NCBI GenBank assembly: GCA_030592825.1
Contig: JAUVIG010000053.1
Span: 1 to 14,162 of the forward strand
DNA: 14,162 nucleotides
From: Chlorobiota bacterium
GTDB taxonomy: Bacteria > Bacteroidota > Bacteroidia > Bacteroidales > JAADGE01
Direction: 5' to 3'
Below, one piece after another: positions 1-7,593 of this stretch. The first letter of the stretch is position 1. Every line of letters starts with the position of its first letter. A program made the translations under genes and the position numbers. A model generated the notes under the pieces. It did not search any database, was not told the origin of the DNA, and worked only from the letters and a program-made list of their open reading frames with translations.

Positions 1-3000
1 CCCATTTTAATGTATGAGTACCACCGGATAAATCATAAGTATGTTCTCCCCACGAAACTTGTCCTGCCCATTGATCTACTACAGATCCGTCTATATAAAA
101 TTTTAAATAGTCATAATCCGGTTCAGAAGAAACTTTACTCCAAAAACTCACTTCACTTCCTGCTGTAACACCGTTAAGAACTATTTGAATATATGCAGTA
201 GTATTTGCTTGTCCGGCTATATCGGATTTTGAAGCATAAGTACCTTCGTAAACATCACCTGTTGTGATAATCCAATCGGAAGTTGTCCAATCATAAGCAG
301 TGAAATCGCCCGTTTCAAAGTCTTCAATAATAAGACCTACAGGTATGTTTACAATAATAGTTTCTGAATACTCACCACCTGTCAGAGTAAATGTAAGATT
401 AATAACTTCTCCGAGAGGTGTGTCTTCATCAATTGTAATACTGAATTCAGCAGGTTTAATCTCATCAATTCCAATTGTATTAAGATCACACTCATCTTTA
501 TTTATTGTAACATATTGATTTTCAGAAGTTAATGTGCAAATAACATTATAAAATATTGCATGTCCGATATTAGAAGCATTAACACTAACAGCAACAGTTT
601 CTCCCGGGTCTAATAAACCGTCACCGTTTCCTCCGTTTGCGAGAACAGAAATCTCATAATTATATGCAGCACCTTCATCAACAGCAGTTACAGCAGTAGA
701 AGTAAATACTAAATCACCTTCTGTATCATTTATTCCGTCAAAAGCTACTTGAGGAACAGGTGCATTTACGACCATTGAAAAAGTACTTTCCCATTCATAA
801 CTACCGGTTGTTGCTGTAAGAGTAAATAATACAGTATGTTGATCCGGTACATCGTCAGATATATTAAAAGCAAAAGCATCAGTAATTTCAATAGTTTCAC
901 CTGCATCAAAATCCCCGTATGTTTCTGTTGCATCAGTAATTGTAATGTTTTCATCATCAACAGATAATGTAACTTCAACTCCTGTTGTGCTGACAGAACC
1001 AACGTTTTCCATTGCAACAGAAAGGTTAACAGACTCATTATAATCAGGAGGACCGCTTAATGTATTTGAATTATAAACAACATAAGGTTGATCAGAGAAA
1101 ACTGTAATTGTACCAAGATGACGATTTTTATTATGTGCAATAATTGAAACACTAATATCGTCGGCAGAAGAAATCGGGTCAAACAAATCAACAATTACAT
1201 TTCCTGCTGCATCGGCAACAGCTCGTCCAATAAGGACATCATTTTGCATTAAACCTACTCTTGCAAAAGGAGCATCTGTAGTAAAAGTAATTTGATTTGT
1301 TCCTATTGAAACAGCAGAATTATATGAAACAGTCATATCAGTAGGTGTTGCAGTCCAAATATCCATTGTAGGATCTCCGAAAAGTGTTAGCTGATAAGCA
1401 CACCATCTGATAAGTTGTTGAGAGAAATAAGCTGCATTATCTTCTTTAGAGTCGGCGTTTGCATCGCCGATTTTAGTAATATCTTCTCCGAATACGGCAT
1501 CAAAAAATTGTCTGTCAAAATATTGAGATGCTCCGTCAGTTCCGGTATCATCACCCCAACCATATCTTGAGTTAGTAATCATTGCCACAGTTCCGTTAAC
1601 AAAACCGCTCATAACTTCAGAAAAACAATCTGTAGAACCGTGACTTCCGGAACTACTTCGATTATCAAATGAACCGCAATAACAACCTTGTGAATATCCT
1701 ATTACATATCCTCTTGTAACACCGTTATTTTGGAAATTTGTTGTGTTAATATCAGGATTATCAAGAGTCATGCAATAAGTTACATTGCAGTATCCGAGAT
1801 GATTTAAAAGATTAATTCCTGTTGTATTAAATTGGCTGTATAATTGGCTTTTAGTCCAGTTGGCATCTTGTTCATATAATTGTTCTATCGAAAAATTACC
1901 GGAAATACCGGTAGTTGTATATCCGTCAAAAGTACCGCCTGTTTCTATTTGTGTTTTGTACATTTTTCCGTAAATTCCGGGCCAAAGATTTTCACCAACC
2001 ATAAGAGCTTTTTCAATATCTGCCGTAACAGGCTCGTTTTGATACATATATAATTTGTGAACAGAATTTTCAATTTCACCGGCATTATCAACACAAATCC
2101 TTCCTATACCTACTTCGGCATATAAATCTTCTTCACCAATTTCGCCCCATCTGCTGTCTCCGTCATCGTTCCAAGAACCATCAAGGCAACAGTAATACAT
2201 ATCAGCAGGAATATCATCGTCATCATATGAGTATCCGGGGTCTGCAAAGAAGCCTCTGTGAGGGATTATTACTGATGAAGGATCAGCATCTCCACCAAGT
2301 ATTACATAAGTGATACCGTAATTTTCGTAATAATCAATAACACAATTTCTAATTTTTTCTTGATTATCAGCTCCTGTATAGCTTGAATATATATCTTCAA
2401 CTGTTTGGGTTGCAACAATATATCCTGTTGACATTTTAAAGTCAATATAATCTTGAAATTCAGGTAGTAAAGTATTATTTGATATTAATAAAATATCATA
2501 TTCGCTGAAATCTTTTGTGTAAGAATAATCTTTCAACATTTCGGGATTATCAACAATTTTATTAATTCTATGTTGAATATTTGAGTTAGTTCGTAGAAAT
2601 CTGTTTGCGTTTGAAGCTTTTTCAGTATTTTTTAAGGTAATTTCAATTTCAATGCTTTTAAGAAATTGAACTTTATTTTGTGAAGGTGTATATTCAATCG
2701 GACAAATTGTAAATGAACCGATTGAATGCCCTGCAAGAAAATATGTATTAACAGATTCTATTTCATTTTCGGGATAAATGTCGTTTGAATTATAGATAAT
2801 TTCATTCGGAATAACTTTATAATTATTATCCGGTTTTGATAACGGGAATTGTCGCTTGGCAGGTTTAATTTTAATATCAACTGTTTTATCATAATATTTT
2901 TTGCCGGTAATTTTAATGCTTTTTATTTCAGAATTTTGAGCTAATAAAATATCTGCTCCGAATAAAGGAATACTCGGATTCCCTTCTTCTCCGAAATTCA

Positions 3001-3145
3001 TACAATTATTATAAATTAATTGAGAATAGCCCGATTTCTCGGTTTTAACAATCGGCTTTTCAAAATTATAAGACATTTTTAATGTTTGGCCGTAAGTAAA
3101 TCCAATTACAACCATAAACATTAGTATAAAAGTGAAACGTTTCAT
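1..3145 (-). CDS. Gingipain-like C25 family cysteine peptidase, secreted, C-terminus off window
   Basis: The frame is open from the ATG at 3145 to the window edge: 1048 codons, no stop. Residues 1-20 (MKRFTFILMFMVVIGFTYGQ) form a signal peptide. A gingipain-type prodomain (about 20-205) is followed by the C25 catalytic domain (about 206-580). The expected His/Cys dyad is visible: His449 in LLNHLGYCN and Cys488 in GCYCGSFD, which aligns with the C-x-x-G-x-F of gingipains. An acidic DPGYSYDDDD stretch may bind calcium. Two Ig/CARDB-like beta domains (about 688-790 and 793-935) follow, then the start of a jelly-roll-like adhesin domain (about 936 to the edge, WSKVSSEPDYDYLKF). A T9SS sorting domain would be expected beyond the edge but cannot be seen. 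Family knowledge implies an extracellular or surface protease; its substrate is unknown. Family call is confident, physiological role is not. Confidence 0.88.
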   Translation of the reverse strand, partial: MKRFTFILMFMVVIGFTYGQTLKMSYNFEKPIVKTEKSGYSQLIYNNCMNFGEEGNPSIPLFGADILLAQNSEIKSIKITGKKYYDKTVDIKIKPAKRQFPLSKPDNNYKVIPNEIIYNSNDIYPENEIESVNTYFLAGHSIGSFTICPIEYTPSQNKVQFLKSIEIEITLKNTEKASNANRFLRTNSNIQHRINKIVDNPEMLKDYSYTKDFSEYDILLISNNTLLPEFQDYIDFKMSTGYIVATQTVEDIYSSYTGADNQEKIRNCVIDYYENYGITYVILGGDADPSSVIIPHRGFFADPGYSYDDDDIPADMYYCCLDGSWNDDGDSRWGEIGEEDLYAEVGIGRICVDNAGEIENSVHKLYMYQNEPVTADIEKALMVGENLWPGIYGKMYKTQIETGGTFDGYTTTGISGNFSIEQLYEQDANWTKSQLYSQFNTTGINLLNHLGYCNVTYCMTLDNPDINTTNFQNNGVTRGYVIGYSQGCYCGSFDNRSSSGSHGSTDCFSEVMSGFVNGTVAMITNSRYGWGDDTGTDGASQYFDRQFFDAVFGEDITKIGDANADSKEDNAAYFSQQLIRWCAYQLTLFGDPTMDIWTATPTDMTVSYNSAVSIGTNQITFTTDAPFARVGLMQNDVLIGRAVADAAGNVIVDLFDPISSADDISVSIIAHNKNRHLGTITVFSDQPYVVYNSNTLSGPPDYNESVNLSVAMENVGSVSTTGVEVTLSVDDENITITDATETYGDFDAGETIEITDAFAFNISDDVPDQHTVLFTLTATTGSYEWESTFSMVVNAPVPQVAFDGINDTEGDLVFTSTAVTAVDEGAAYNYEISVLANGGNGDGLLDPGETVAVSVNASNIGHAIFYNVICTLTSENQYVTINKDECDLNTIGIDEIKPAEFSITIDEDTPLGEVINLTFTLTGGEYSETIIVNIPVGLIIEDFETGDFTAYDWTTSDWIITTGDVYEGTYASKSDIAGQANTTAYIQIVLNGVTAGSEVSFWSKVSSEPDYDYLKFYIDGSVVDQWAGQVSWGEHTYDLSGGTHTLKW

Positions 3146-3262
3146 AAAGAATATAAATTTAAGTGAATAAAATATTTAGAATTTGTTTTCCAACAGAGAA
3201 AAACATTCTGAAAAGTTGCATGGAAAAAATTAGTTTCTTAACATGTTTATTTATTATAATTT

Positions 3263-3293
3263 TTTGCGAATATAATTAAACCTTTTACATTTG
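3263..3293 (+). promoter_or_regulatory. Bacteroidota-type promoter of the DUF2541-like gene
   Basis: TTTG at 3263-3266 is separated by exactly 19 bases from TACATTTG at 3286-3293. This is a perfect match to the Bacteroidota sigma-ABfr consensus (TTTG, about 19-21 bases, TAnnTTTG). Transcription would start near 3298, giving a leader of about 40 nt before the ATG at 3339. Confidence 0.75.
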
Positions 3294-3324
3294 TTAGTGT
3301 CATATAATATATTTACTAACAAAT
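3289..3324. repeat. Perfect 10-bp inverted repeat over the predicted transcription start
   Basis: ATTTGTTAGT (3289-3298) and its exact reverse complement ACTAACAAAT (3315-3324) flank a 16-base AT-rich spacer. The left arm overlaps the TTTG of the -7 element and the right arm ends 14 bases before the start codon. It could be a repressor operator or a 5'-leader hairpin; the sequence alone does not decide. Confidence 0.55.
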
Positions 3325-3338
3325 AAAATAATTTAATT

Positions 3339-3749
3339 ATGAAAAAAATTTTCAGCCTCGGACTGATCTTGGCAGTAGTTTTATCTTTTTCGTTTACAGA
3401 TATTAATAAAAGTATTGCTCAACCCGGAAAATGGGTTGTTCTCGGAAAAAGAGTAGTTAACTTTTCTGTAGATCATGATGAAATTCCCGTAACTGTTGCA
3501 AAAGGAACTTTTAAACGAATAAAATTTAAAGTAGTAGGAGCACCGATACATGTTCATAATTTTAAAGTAATTTACGGTAACGGAACTTCAGAAAATTTTG
3601 TTATTAACAGACTTTTCAAAGCAGGACACGAAAGCAGAGTTATTGATCTGAAAGGACATAACAGAGTTATTCATAAGATCAATATAAACTATAAAACTGT
3701 TCGTGTAGGGAAAGGTAAAGCAAAAGTTATTGTTTTCGGAAAGCATTAA
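3339..3749 (+). CDS. Small exported protein resembling DUF2541 (YaaI-like)
   Basis: 136 aa with a Sec signal peptide at residues 1-28 (hydrophobic 7-20, likely cleavage after SIAQ). The mature part is about 108 residues, basic and beta-rich, and holds VGAPIHVHNFKVIYGNG and RVIDLKGHNRVIHKI. This pattern (tryptophan-containing start, GAPxxxH, YGNG, SRVIDL) recalls the DUF2541 family of small exported proteins, whose function is not established. Four or more histidines in the mature part could bind metal, which is only a suggestion. The gene is monocistronic: it has its own perfect promoter, an inverted repeat at its transcription start, and converges on the sensor gene beyond a hairpin-forming repeat. 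The ATG is the natural start because it begins the signal peptide, and no Shine-Dalgarno precedes it. Confidence 0.72.
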   Translation: MKKIFSLGLILAVVLSFSFTDINKSIAQPGKWVVLGKRVVNFSVDHDEIPVTVAKGTFKRIKFKVVGAPIHVHNFKVIYGNGTSENFVINRLFKAGHESRVIDLKGHNRVIHKININYKTVRVGKGKAKVIVFGKH

Positions 3750-3779
3750 CATGATACATAAAAAATTGTAAATATAAAT

Positions 3780-3878
3780 AGATTGATATAGATTAAAGAA
3801 AGATTGAATTAGATTGATTAGGTTGCAAAGTTCTTGTAAAATCAATCTAATTCAATCTACATCAATCTCATTCAACCT
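3780..3878. repeat. Degenerate 10-bp repeat array in two inverted halves (19-bp perfect stem)
   Basis: On the + strand, units AGATTGATAT (3780-3789), AGATTAAAGA (3790-3799), AGATTGAATT (3801-3810) and AGATTGATTA (3811-3820) repeat every 10 bases, with one extra A at 3800. On the - strand, AGGTTGAATG, AGATTGATGT, AGATTGAATT and AGATTGATTT occupy 3878-3839 with an exact 10-base period. The inner units form a perfect 19-bp inverted repeat (3801-3819 with 3840-3858) around a 20-base loop. It lies between two convergent genes and could end transcription both ways, but neither side has an immediate T-run typical of an intrinsic terminator. Confidence 0.8.
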
Positions 3879-3937
3879 GTTTTAAAAAATAATTTTTAAT
3901 GTTTTAGAGTTGATAATTATTCTGTAGCTTCGTTACT

Positions 3938-6223
3938 TTAGGGATTTATCGTTAAAAATACAGTAAGTCGTTTTCTTAATCCTAATGAAACTTCTGTCAT
4001 TAACATTGTTAATTCTTTTCTTTTGCCTTCTTTGTCAATAATATATACATTTTCTCTGTCACCTAATACTTTTTCTGTCAAGTTTATATTGAATAGGTCT
4101 CCGAGATATGTTCCTTTTTGTTCTTTCTCAAGTTTTGGGAATAAAGTTGAAACATCATTGCCTGTGTAAACATCATCAAGAGATGCCCAAAGTTCAAGAA
4201 CAGATTCATTTACATAGATAATCTTGTTTTCGCTGTTTAAAGTAATAACAGCATCAGGTAAAAGGCTGAGAGTTGTTTCATGAAAAATGTTTGAGGTTTC
4301 AATTTCAGTATATAACTCTTTCATTTCTTCCCTTGCAAGTTCAATTCTTCTGTTAAATTTTTCTCTGCTTTCTTGAATATTTTCATTCAGTTGAGATACT
4401 GTTTTCTCCAATTCAAAGATTTTTTGTTTGGCAAGAAACTCTTGATTGTAATCAAATAATATAACAGATACGGAAACAAGATTGTCATTTGTATCTTTTT
4501 CGCAGAAGATATTAGTGAAAAATCTAAACACATTATTATTTTTGTCTTTAAAACTAAAGTCACCTTCGTAAACTTGATTGTTAGTTTTTACATTCTCCAG
4601 TATTACTTTAAAAGCTTGTTTATCTTCATCAGGAATGAAATTATGAATACTTATATTTAAAATATCTTCATTAGTATAGTTGAGGAAATTTAATAGTCTT
4701 ATTCCAATATTATTAATATCATCAGAAGGTGATAAGTCCATTTTATAAACAGAATTGTTTATAATTTCAATTTTATTTTGCAGATTTTCGGCATTTAATT
4801 TCAAATCAGTAGCATTAATACCTAAGAAAAGGATTTTTTCAACTTTTCCTTTATCATCTCTCATGCCTATATATGATGATTCTATCCAGAGATTTTTTCC
4901 TGTTTTTGATACATGATTTAATATACCTTCAAAATGTTTATTTTTATTAATGATCTCGTTACTCACATTTTCAAACCACATATCTTCTTTCGGATCAATA
5001 AAATTAGATATATGCTTGTCTTGAACTTCCGTATTTGATTTATAACCGAAAAGGTCAAGAAAACGTTTATTTGCAAATTCTAAATTCCCGTTGTTTGAAA
5101 ATTCAGCACGTATCAATGCTTTATTCGTAGAATCTTGATATGATCTAAACGCAACGCTTTGAATGTCAGCGTTTTCTTGCAAGCGTCTCATGTCAGAGAT
5201 TGTTTTTCTTAACTCATCTTCTTGTCTGGTCAGTACTTCAGCTTGTTCTCGTGATTCTTTAAGTAGTCTTGCTGTTTCTTCGTTAATCTTAAGTGTTGAA
5301 ATTGTTATAGCAATACTTGCAGCAATTTGTTCAACAAACATGATTTCAAAATCTTCGTATATTTTAAAAGAAGATATTTCAAGAGCACCGTGAATTATTC
5401 CTTCTTCAGTAATAATCGGAACAATTAGAATACTTCTCGGTTTTGCAGAACCGAGACCGGATTCTATTTCAAAGTAATTTTCATCAATATTATCTATAAA
5501 AGTAGATTTTTTTTCATTAATGCATGCACCAATTAAACCTTCCCCCCAATTAAACTTTTTATTTGCAAAACGCTTTCTTCCATAGGCAAAATTTGCAACT
5601 TCTCTGATGACCCAATTGTTCGGATCAGAAAGATCGGTTAAATAAAAACCGGCTTGTTTGGCATCAATATATTTAACCAATTCACTGATGACTTTATTTG
5701 CAAGAACATCAATATTTTCGTTATACTCACGAAGTACAGCACCAAACAATGCCAATCCTCCTGAAGTCCAACTTCTTTGTGAATCCTCTTTTTGTCTGCT
5801 GTCTTCTTCTTCTTTGCTTTTTTCTAATTCATCTTTCAAATTCATCAATGATTTTCCAATTTTATCAGTATCTGAAAAATCATCGGTTTTTTGTATAGTT
5901 TCACCTTTTCTCAGCTTATCAATAAAATTATTAATACTTTCAAATCTATTATTAGATAATTCATTATCAGAAAGCCTTTTTTTGTTGATTGAATCTGTAT
6001 ATACACCTGTAAAATAAGCTAAAACTGATATCGCAAGAAAGGGAGAAATTAATAACAGTATGTTTACAGGATTTTCTTTGTTGATTTCAATTATCGAATG
6101 AAAAGAAAAATCATAATTGTTGATTTCTAAGGTGATTATTAAAATTATCAGACTTAATAATAATCCGAATATTAATCCGCCGATCGTATAACGAAGTTTA
6201 AAATTTTCAAATTGTTTTTCCAC
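3938..6223 (-). CDS. Membrane-anchored GAF/PAS sensor protein without a recognisable output domain
   Basis: 761 aa. Two transmembrane helices (about 13-35 and 53-75) bracket a short, probably external loop of about 17 residues. A charged coiled-coil linker (about 85-150) leads to a GAF domain (about 155-310, with WGEGLIGACI and a SILIVPI core), a second coiled coil (310-350), PAS (about 360-475, ending LGINATDLK), a more divergent PAS (about 485-595), a coiled coil (596-645), and a last PAS (about 648-761, SLLPDAVITLN and IIYVNESVLELW) that ends at the stop codon. There is no histidine-kinase, GGDEF, cyclase or phosphatase domain. It is therefore likely an input-only signalling protein working through a partner, or a truncated kinase. 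No kinase or response-regulator gene is adjacent. The start fits the membrane segment and there is no Shine-Dalgarno. Confidence 0.82.
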   Translation of the reverse strand: MEKQFENFKLRYTIGGLIFGLLLSLIILIITLEINNYDFSFHSIIEINKENPVNILLLISPFLAISVLAYFTGVYTDSINKKRLSDNELSNNRFESINNFIDKLRKGETIQKTDDFSDTDKIGKSLMNLKDELEKSKEEEDSRQKEDSQRSWTSGGLALFGAVLREYNENIDVLANKVISELVKYIDAKQAGFYLTDLSDPNNWVIREVANFAYGRKRFANKKFNWGEGLIGACINEKKSTFIDNIDENYFEIESGLGSAKPRSILIVPIITEEGIIHGALEISSFKIYEDFEIMFVEQIAASIAITISTLKINEETARLLKESREQAEVLTRQEDELRKTISDMRRLQENADIQSVAFRSYQDSTNKALIRAEFSNNGNLEFANKRFLDLFGYKSNTEVQDKHISNFIDPKEDMWFENVSNEIINKNKHFEGILNHVSKTGKNLWIESSYIGMRDDKGKVEKILFLGINATDLKLNAENLQNKIEIINNSVYKMDLSPSDDINNIGIRLLNFLNYTNEDILNISIHNFIPDEDKQAFKVILENVKTNNQVYEGDFSFKDKNNNVFRFFTNIFCEKDTNDNLVSVSVILFDYNQEFLAKQKIFELEKTVSQLNENIQESREKFNRRIELAREEMKELYTEIETSNIFHETTLSLLPDAVITLNSENKIIYVNESVLELWASLDDVYTGNDVSTLFPKLEKEQKGTYLGDLFNINLTEKVLGDRENVYIIDKEGKRKELTMLMTEVSLGLRKRLTVFLTINP

Positions 6224-6294
6224 TTTGTAATGTATATTTGTTTATGTTGCTAATTTACAAAAAAAAATATATAAACAAGTATCTGTTTGCATTA

Positions 6295-6335
6295 TGAAAA
6301 ATAAAAAAGGACATTCTGTTTAGAAATGCCCTTTT
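6295..6335 (-). terminator. Intrinsic terminator of the rpsF-rpsR-rplI operon
   Basis: Read on the - strand, AAAAGGGCATT (6335-6325) pairs with AATGTCCTTTT (6315-6305) with one G-U wobble, around a 9-base loop, and is followed by a T-rich run. It lies 27 bases past the rplI stop. Confidence 0.8.
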
Positions 6336-6361
6336 ATTTATTTTTTATTATTTAAAAAAGA

Positions 6362-6808
6362 TTATTCGGATACAACTTCAAATGGTAATTCTACTTTTAC
6401 ATCTCGGTGTAATTTAATTACTGCATTGTATTTTCCAATCTCTTTAACTTCTTTTTCTACAATTGAGATTTTCTTTCTGTCAATATCAAAGCCTTTTTTA
6501 TTAATAGAATCAGCTAATTGAATATTGGTTACAGATCCGAAAATTTTGCCTTTAGAACTTGTTTTAGCTCCGACTTTAATTTCTTTATTTTGCAATTTAT
6601 CAGCAATTGCTTGAGCATCTTGACGCAATTTATCTTCTTTATGAGCTCTTTGCTTTAAATTTTCTGCTAATACTTTTTTTGCAGATTTTGTAGCATGTAT
6701 TGCTATACCTTTAGGAATAAGATAATTATTTGCATATCCGTTTTTTACAACAATAACATCATCTTTATAGCCTAAGTTATTTATATCTTCTTTTAAAATA
6801 ATTTCCAT
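6362..6808 (-). CDS. rplI: 50S ribosomal protein bL9
   Basis: 148 aa, the usual L9 length. The N-terminal domain (1-50) starts MEIILKEDINNLGYKDDVIV and carries the rRNA-binding signature VKNGYANNYLIPKGIA. A long lysine-rich connecting helix (about 41-75) leads to the C-terminal domain (about 80-148), which ends VELPFEVVSE. L9 binds 23S rRNA near the L1 stalk and influences reading-frame maintenance. It is the last gene of the rpsF-rpsR-rplI operon, 23 bases after the rpsR stop, followed by an intrinsic terminator. The start at 6808 gives the canonical N-terminus and has no Shine-Dalgarno, unlike rpsR directly upstream. Confidence 0.97.
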   Translation of the reverse strand: MEIILKEDINNLGYKDDVIVVKNGYANNYLIPKGIAIHATKSAKKVLAENLKQRAHKEDKLRQDAQAIADKLQNKEIKVGAKTSSKGKIFGSVTNIQLADSINKKGFDIDRKKISIVEKEVKEIGKYNAVIKLHRDVKVELPFEVVSE

Positions 6809-6831
6809 TTCTGAACAATTTAAGGAGTTAA

Positions 6832-7095
6832 CTATTTCATTAAGTCAGTTACATAAGGTAAAATTGCAAGATGTCTTGCTCTTTTTACAGCTTTTGAAAC
6901 TTTTCGTTGATACTTTAAAGAAGTTCCTGTTAATCGTCTCGGTAAAATTTTACCTTGTTCATTAAGGAATTGCTTTAAGAATTCAGCATCTTTATAATCA
7001 ACATATTTTATTTTATGTTTTAAGAATCTGCAGTATTTTTCTTTTTTAGTATCAACTGCAACCGGTGTTAAATATCTTATGTTTTTATCAGCCAT
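6832..7095 (-). CDS. rpsR: 30S ribosomal protein bS18
   Basis: 87 aa, slightly longer than typical S18 (about 75) because of an N-terminal extension common in Bacteroidota. Core motifs are KEKYCRFLKHKIKYVDYKD, FLNEQGKILPRRLTGTS and KAVKRARHLAILPYV. S18 sits on the 30S platform with S6, encoded just upstream, and in Bacteroidia helps form the pocket that hides the 16S rRNA anti-Shine-Dalgarno tail. Only 11 bases separate it from the rpsF stop. That gap contains a full AGGAGG Shine-Dalgarno, whereas the other genes in the window lack one, which hints at special translational control (see findings). Confidence 0.97.
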   Translation of the reverse strand: MADKNIRYLTPVAVDTKKEKYCRFLKHKIKYVDYKDAEFLKQFLNEQGKILPRRLTGTSLKYQRKVSKAVKRARHLAILPYVTDLMK

Positions 7096-7102
7096 TTTTT
7101 GT

Positions 7103-7108
7103 CCTCCT
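7103..7108 (-). promoter_or_regulatory. Strong Shine-Dalgarno (AGGAGG) of rpsR, unusual for Bacteroidota
   Basis: On the - strand AGGAGG lies 7 bases before the rpsR ATG, in the context TAGGAGGACAAAAAATG. Its first two bases are the last two of the rpsF stop codon TAG. The starts of rpsF, rplI, ndk, obgE, the peptidase, the sensor, the DUF2541-like gene and the methyltransferase show no comparable motif. Confidence 0.85.
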
Positions 7109-7454
7109 ATTGTTTAGTTTCTTCTTTTTTTAATTTTTTCTTTTTTTCTGAATAAGCCATTGCATACTTATCCATTTTAAAGGTCAAGAATCGGATAATC
7201 TTTTCATCCCTTCGGAATTCAGTTTCCAATTTTTCAATAAGAGCACCTTCGGCATCAAACTCAATAAGATTATAAAATCCGGTAGTTTTGTGCTTAATCG
7301 GATATGCTAACTTTCTTAATCCCCAGTTTTCTTCAACTAAAATCTTTGCACCTCCTTCGGTCAAGATTTTCTTGAATTTATTTACCGTCTCCTTTACCTG
7401 ATCATCAGATAAAACGGGAGTAATAATGAAAACGGTTTCGTACTGATTCATCAT
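7107..7454 (-). CDS. rpsF: 30S ribosomal protein bS6
   Basis: 115 aa, a normal length. The N-terminus reads (M)MNQYETVFIITPVLSDDQ, typical of Bacteroidota S6. It continues with GLRKLAYPIKHKTTGFYNLIEFDA and RRDEKIIRFLTFKMDKYA, and ends in a lysine/glutamate-rich tail (EKKKKLKKEETKQ). S6 binds 16S rRNA with S18 on the platform of the small subunit. First gene of the operon, preceded by a perfect Bacteroidota promoter about 40 bases upstream. Two ATGs in tandem (7454 and 7451) can both serve as start; the second gives the usual MNQYET N-terminus. No Shine-Dalgarno is present. Confidence 0.97.
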   Translation of the reverse strand: MMNQYETVFIITPVLSDDQVKETVNKFKKILTEGGAKILVEENWGLRKLAYPIKHKTTGFYNLIEFDAEGALIEKLETEFRRDEKIIRFLTFKMDKYAMAYSEKKKKLKKEETKQ

Positions 7455-7495
7455 AATGTTTAAATTTAATTTATTGTGTTAATAATTTGAGCCTG

Positions 7496-7526
7496 CAAAA
7501 GTAATTATTCTTTTTTAAGATGCAAA
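7496..7526 (-). promoter_or_regulatory. Promoter of the rpsF-rpsR-rplI operon
   Basis: On the - strand, TTTG (7526-7523) is followed after exactly 19 bases by TACTTTTG (7503-7496), matching both elements of the Bacteroidota consensus perfectly. Transcription would start near 7491, leaving a leader of about 37 nt before rpsF. Confidence 0.82.
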
Positions 7527-7593
7527 AGATTTGAAAATAAAATGTTTGCATATAAAATTGAATGGCTAAATTTCTATTTAATAAATGATGACT

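Noticed and set aside
766..1038. 90-codon open frame on the - strand, rich in Leu
   Set aside because: It lies entirely inside the C25 peptidase gene, in another frame of the same strand; composition is that of a shifted reading of the peptidase codons.
6821..6829. Anti-SD-like CTCCTTA on the - strand between rpsR and rplI that could pair with the rpsR Shine-Dalgarno
   Set aside because: Only about 5 consecutive pairs over 260 bases of intervening sequence; too weak to propose a switch.
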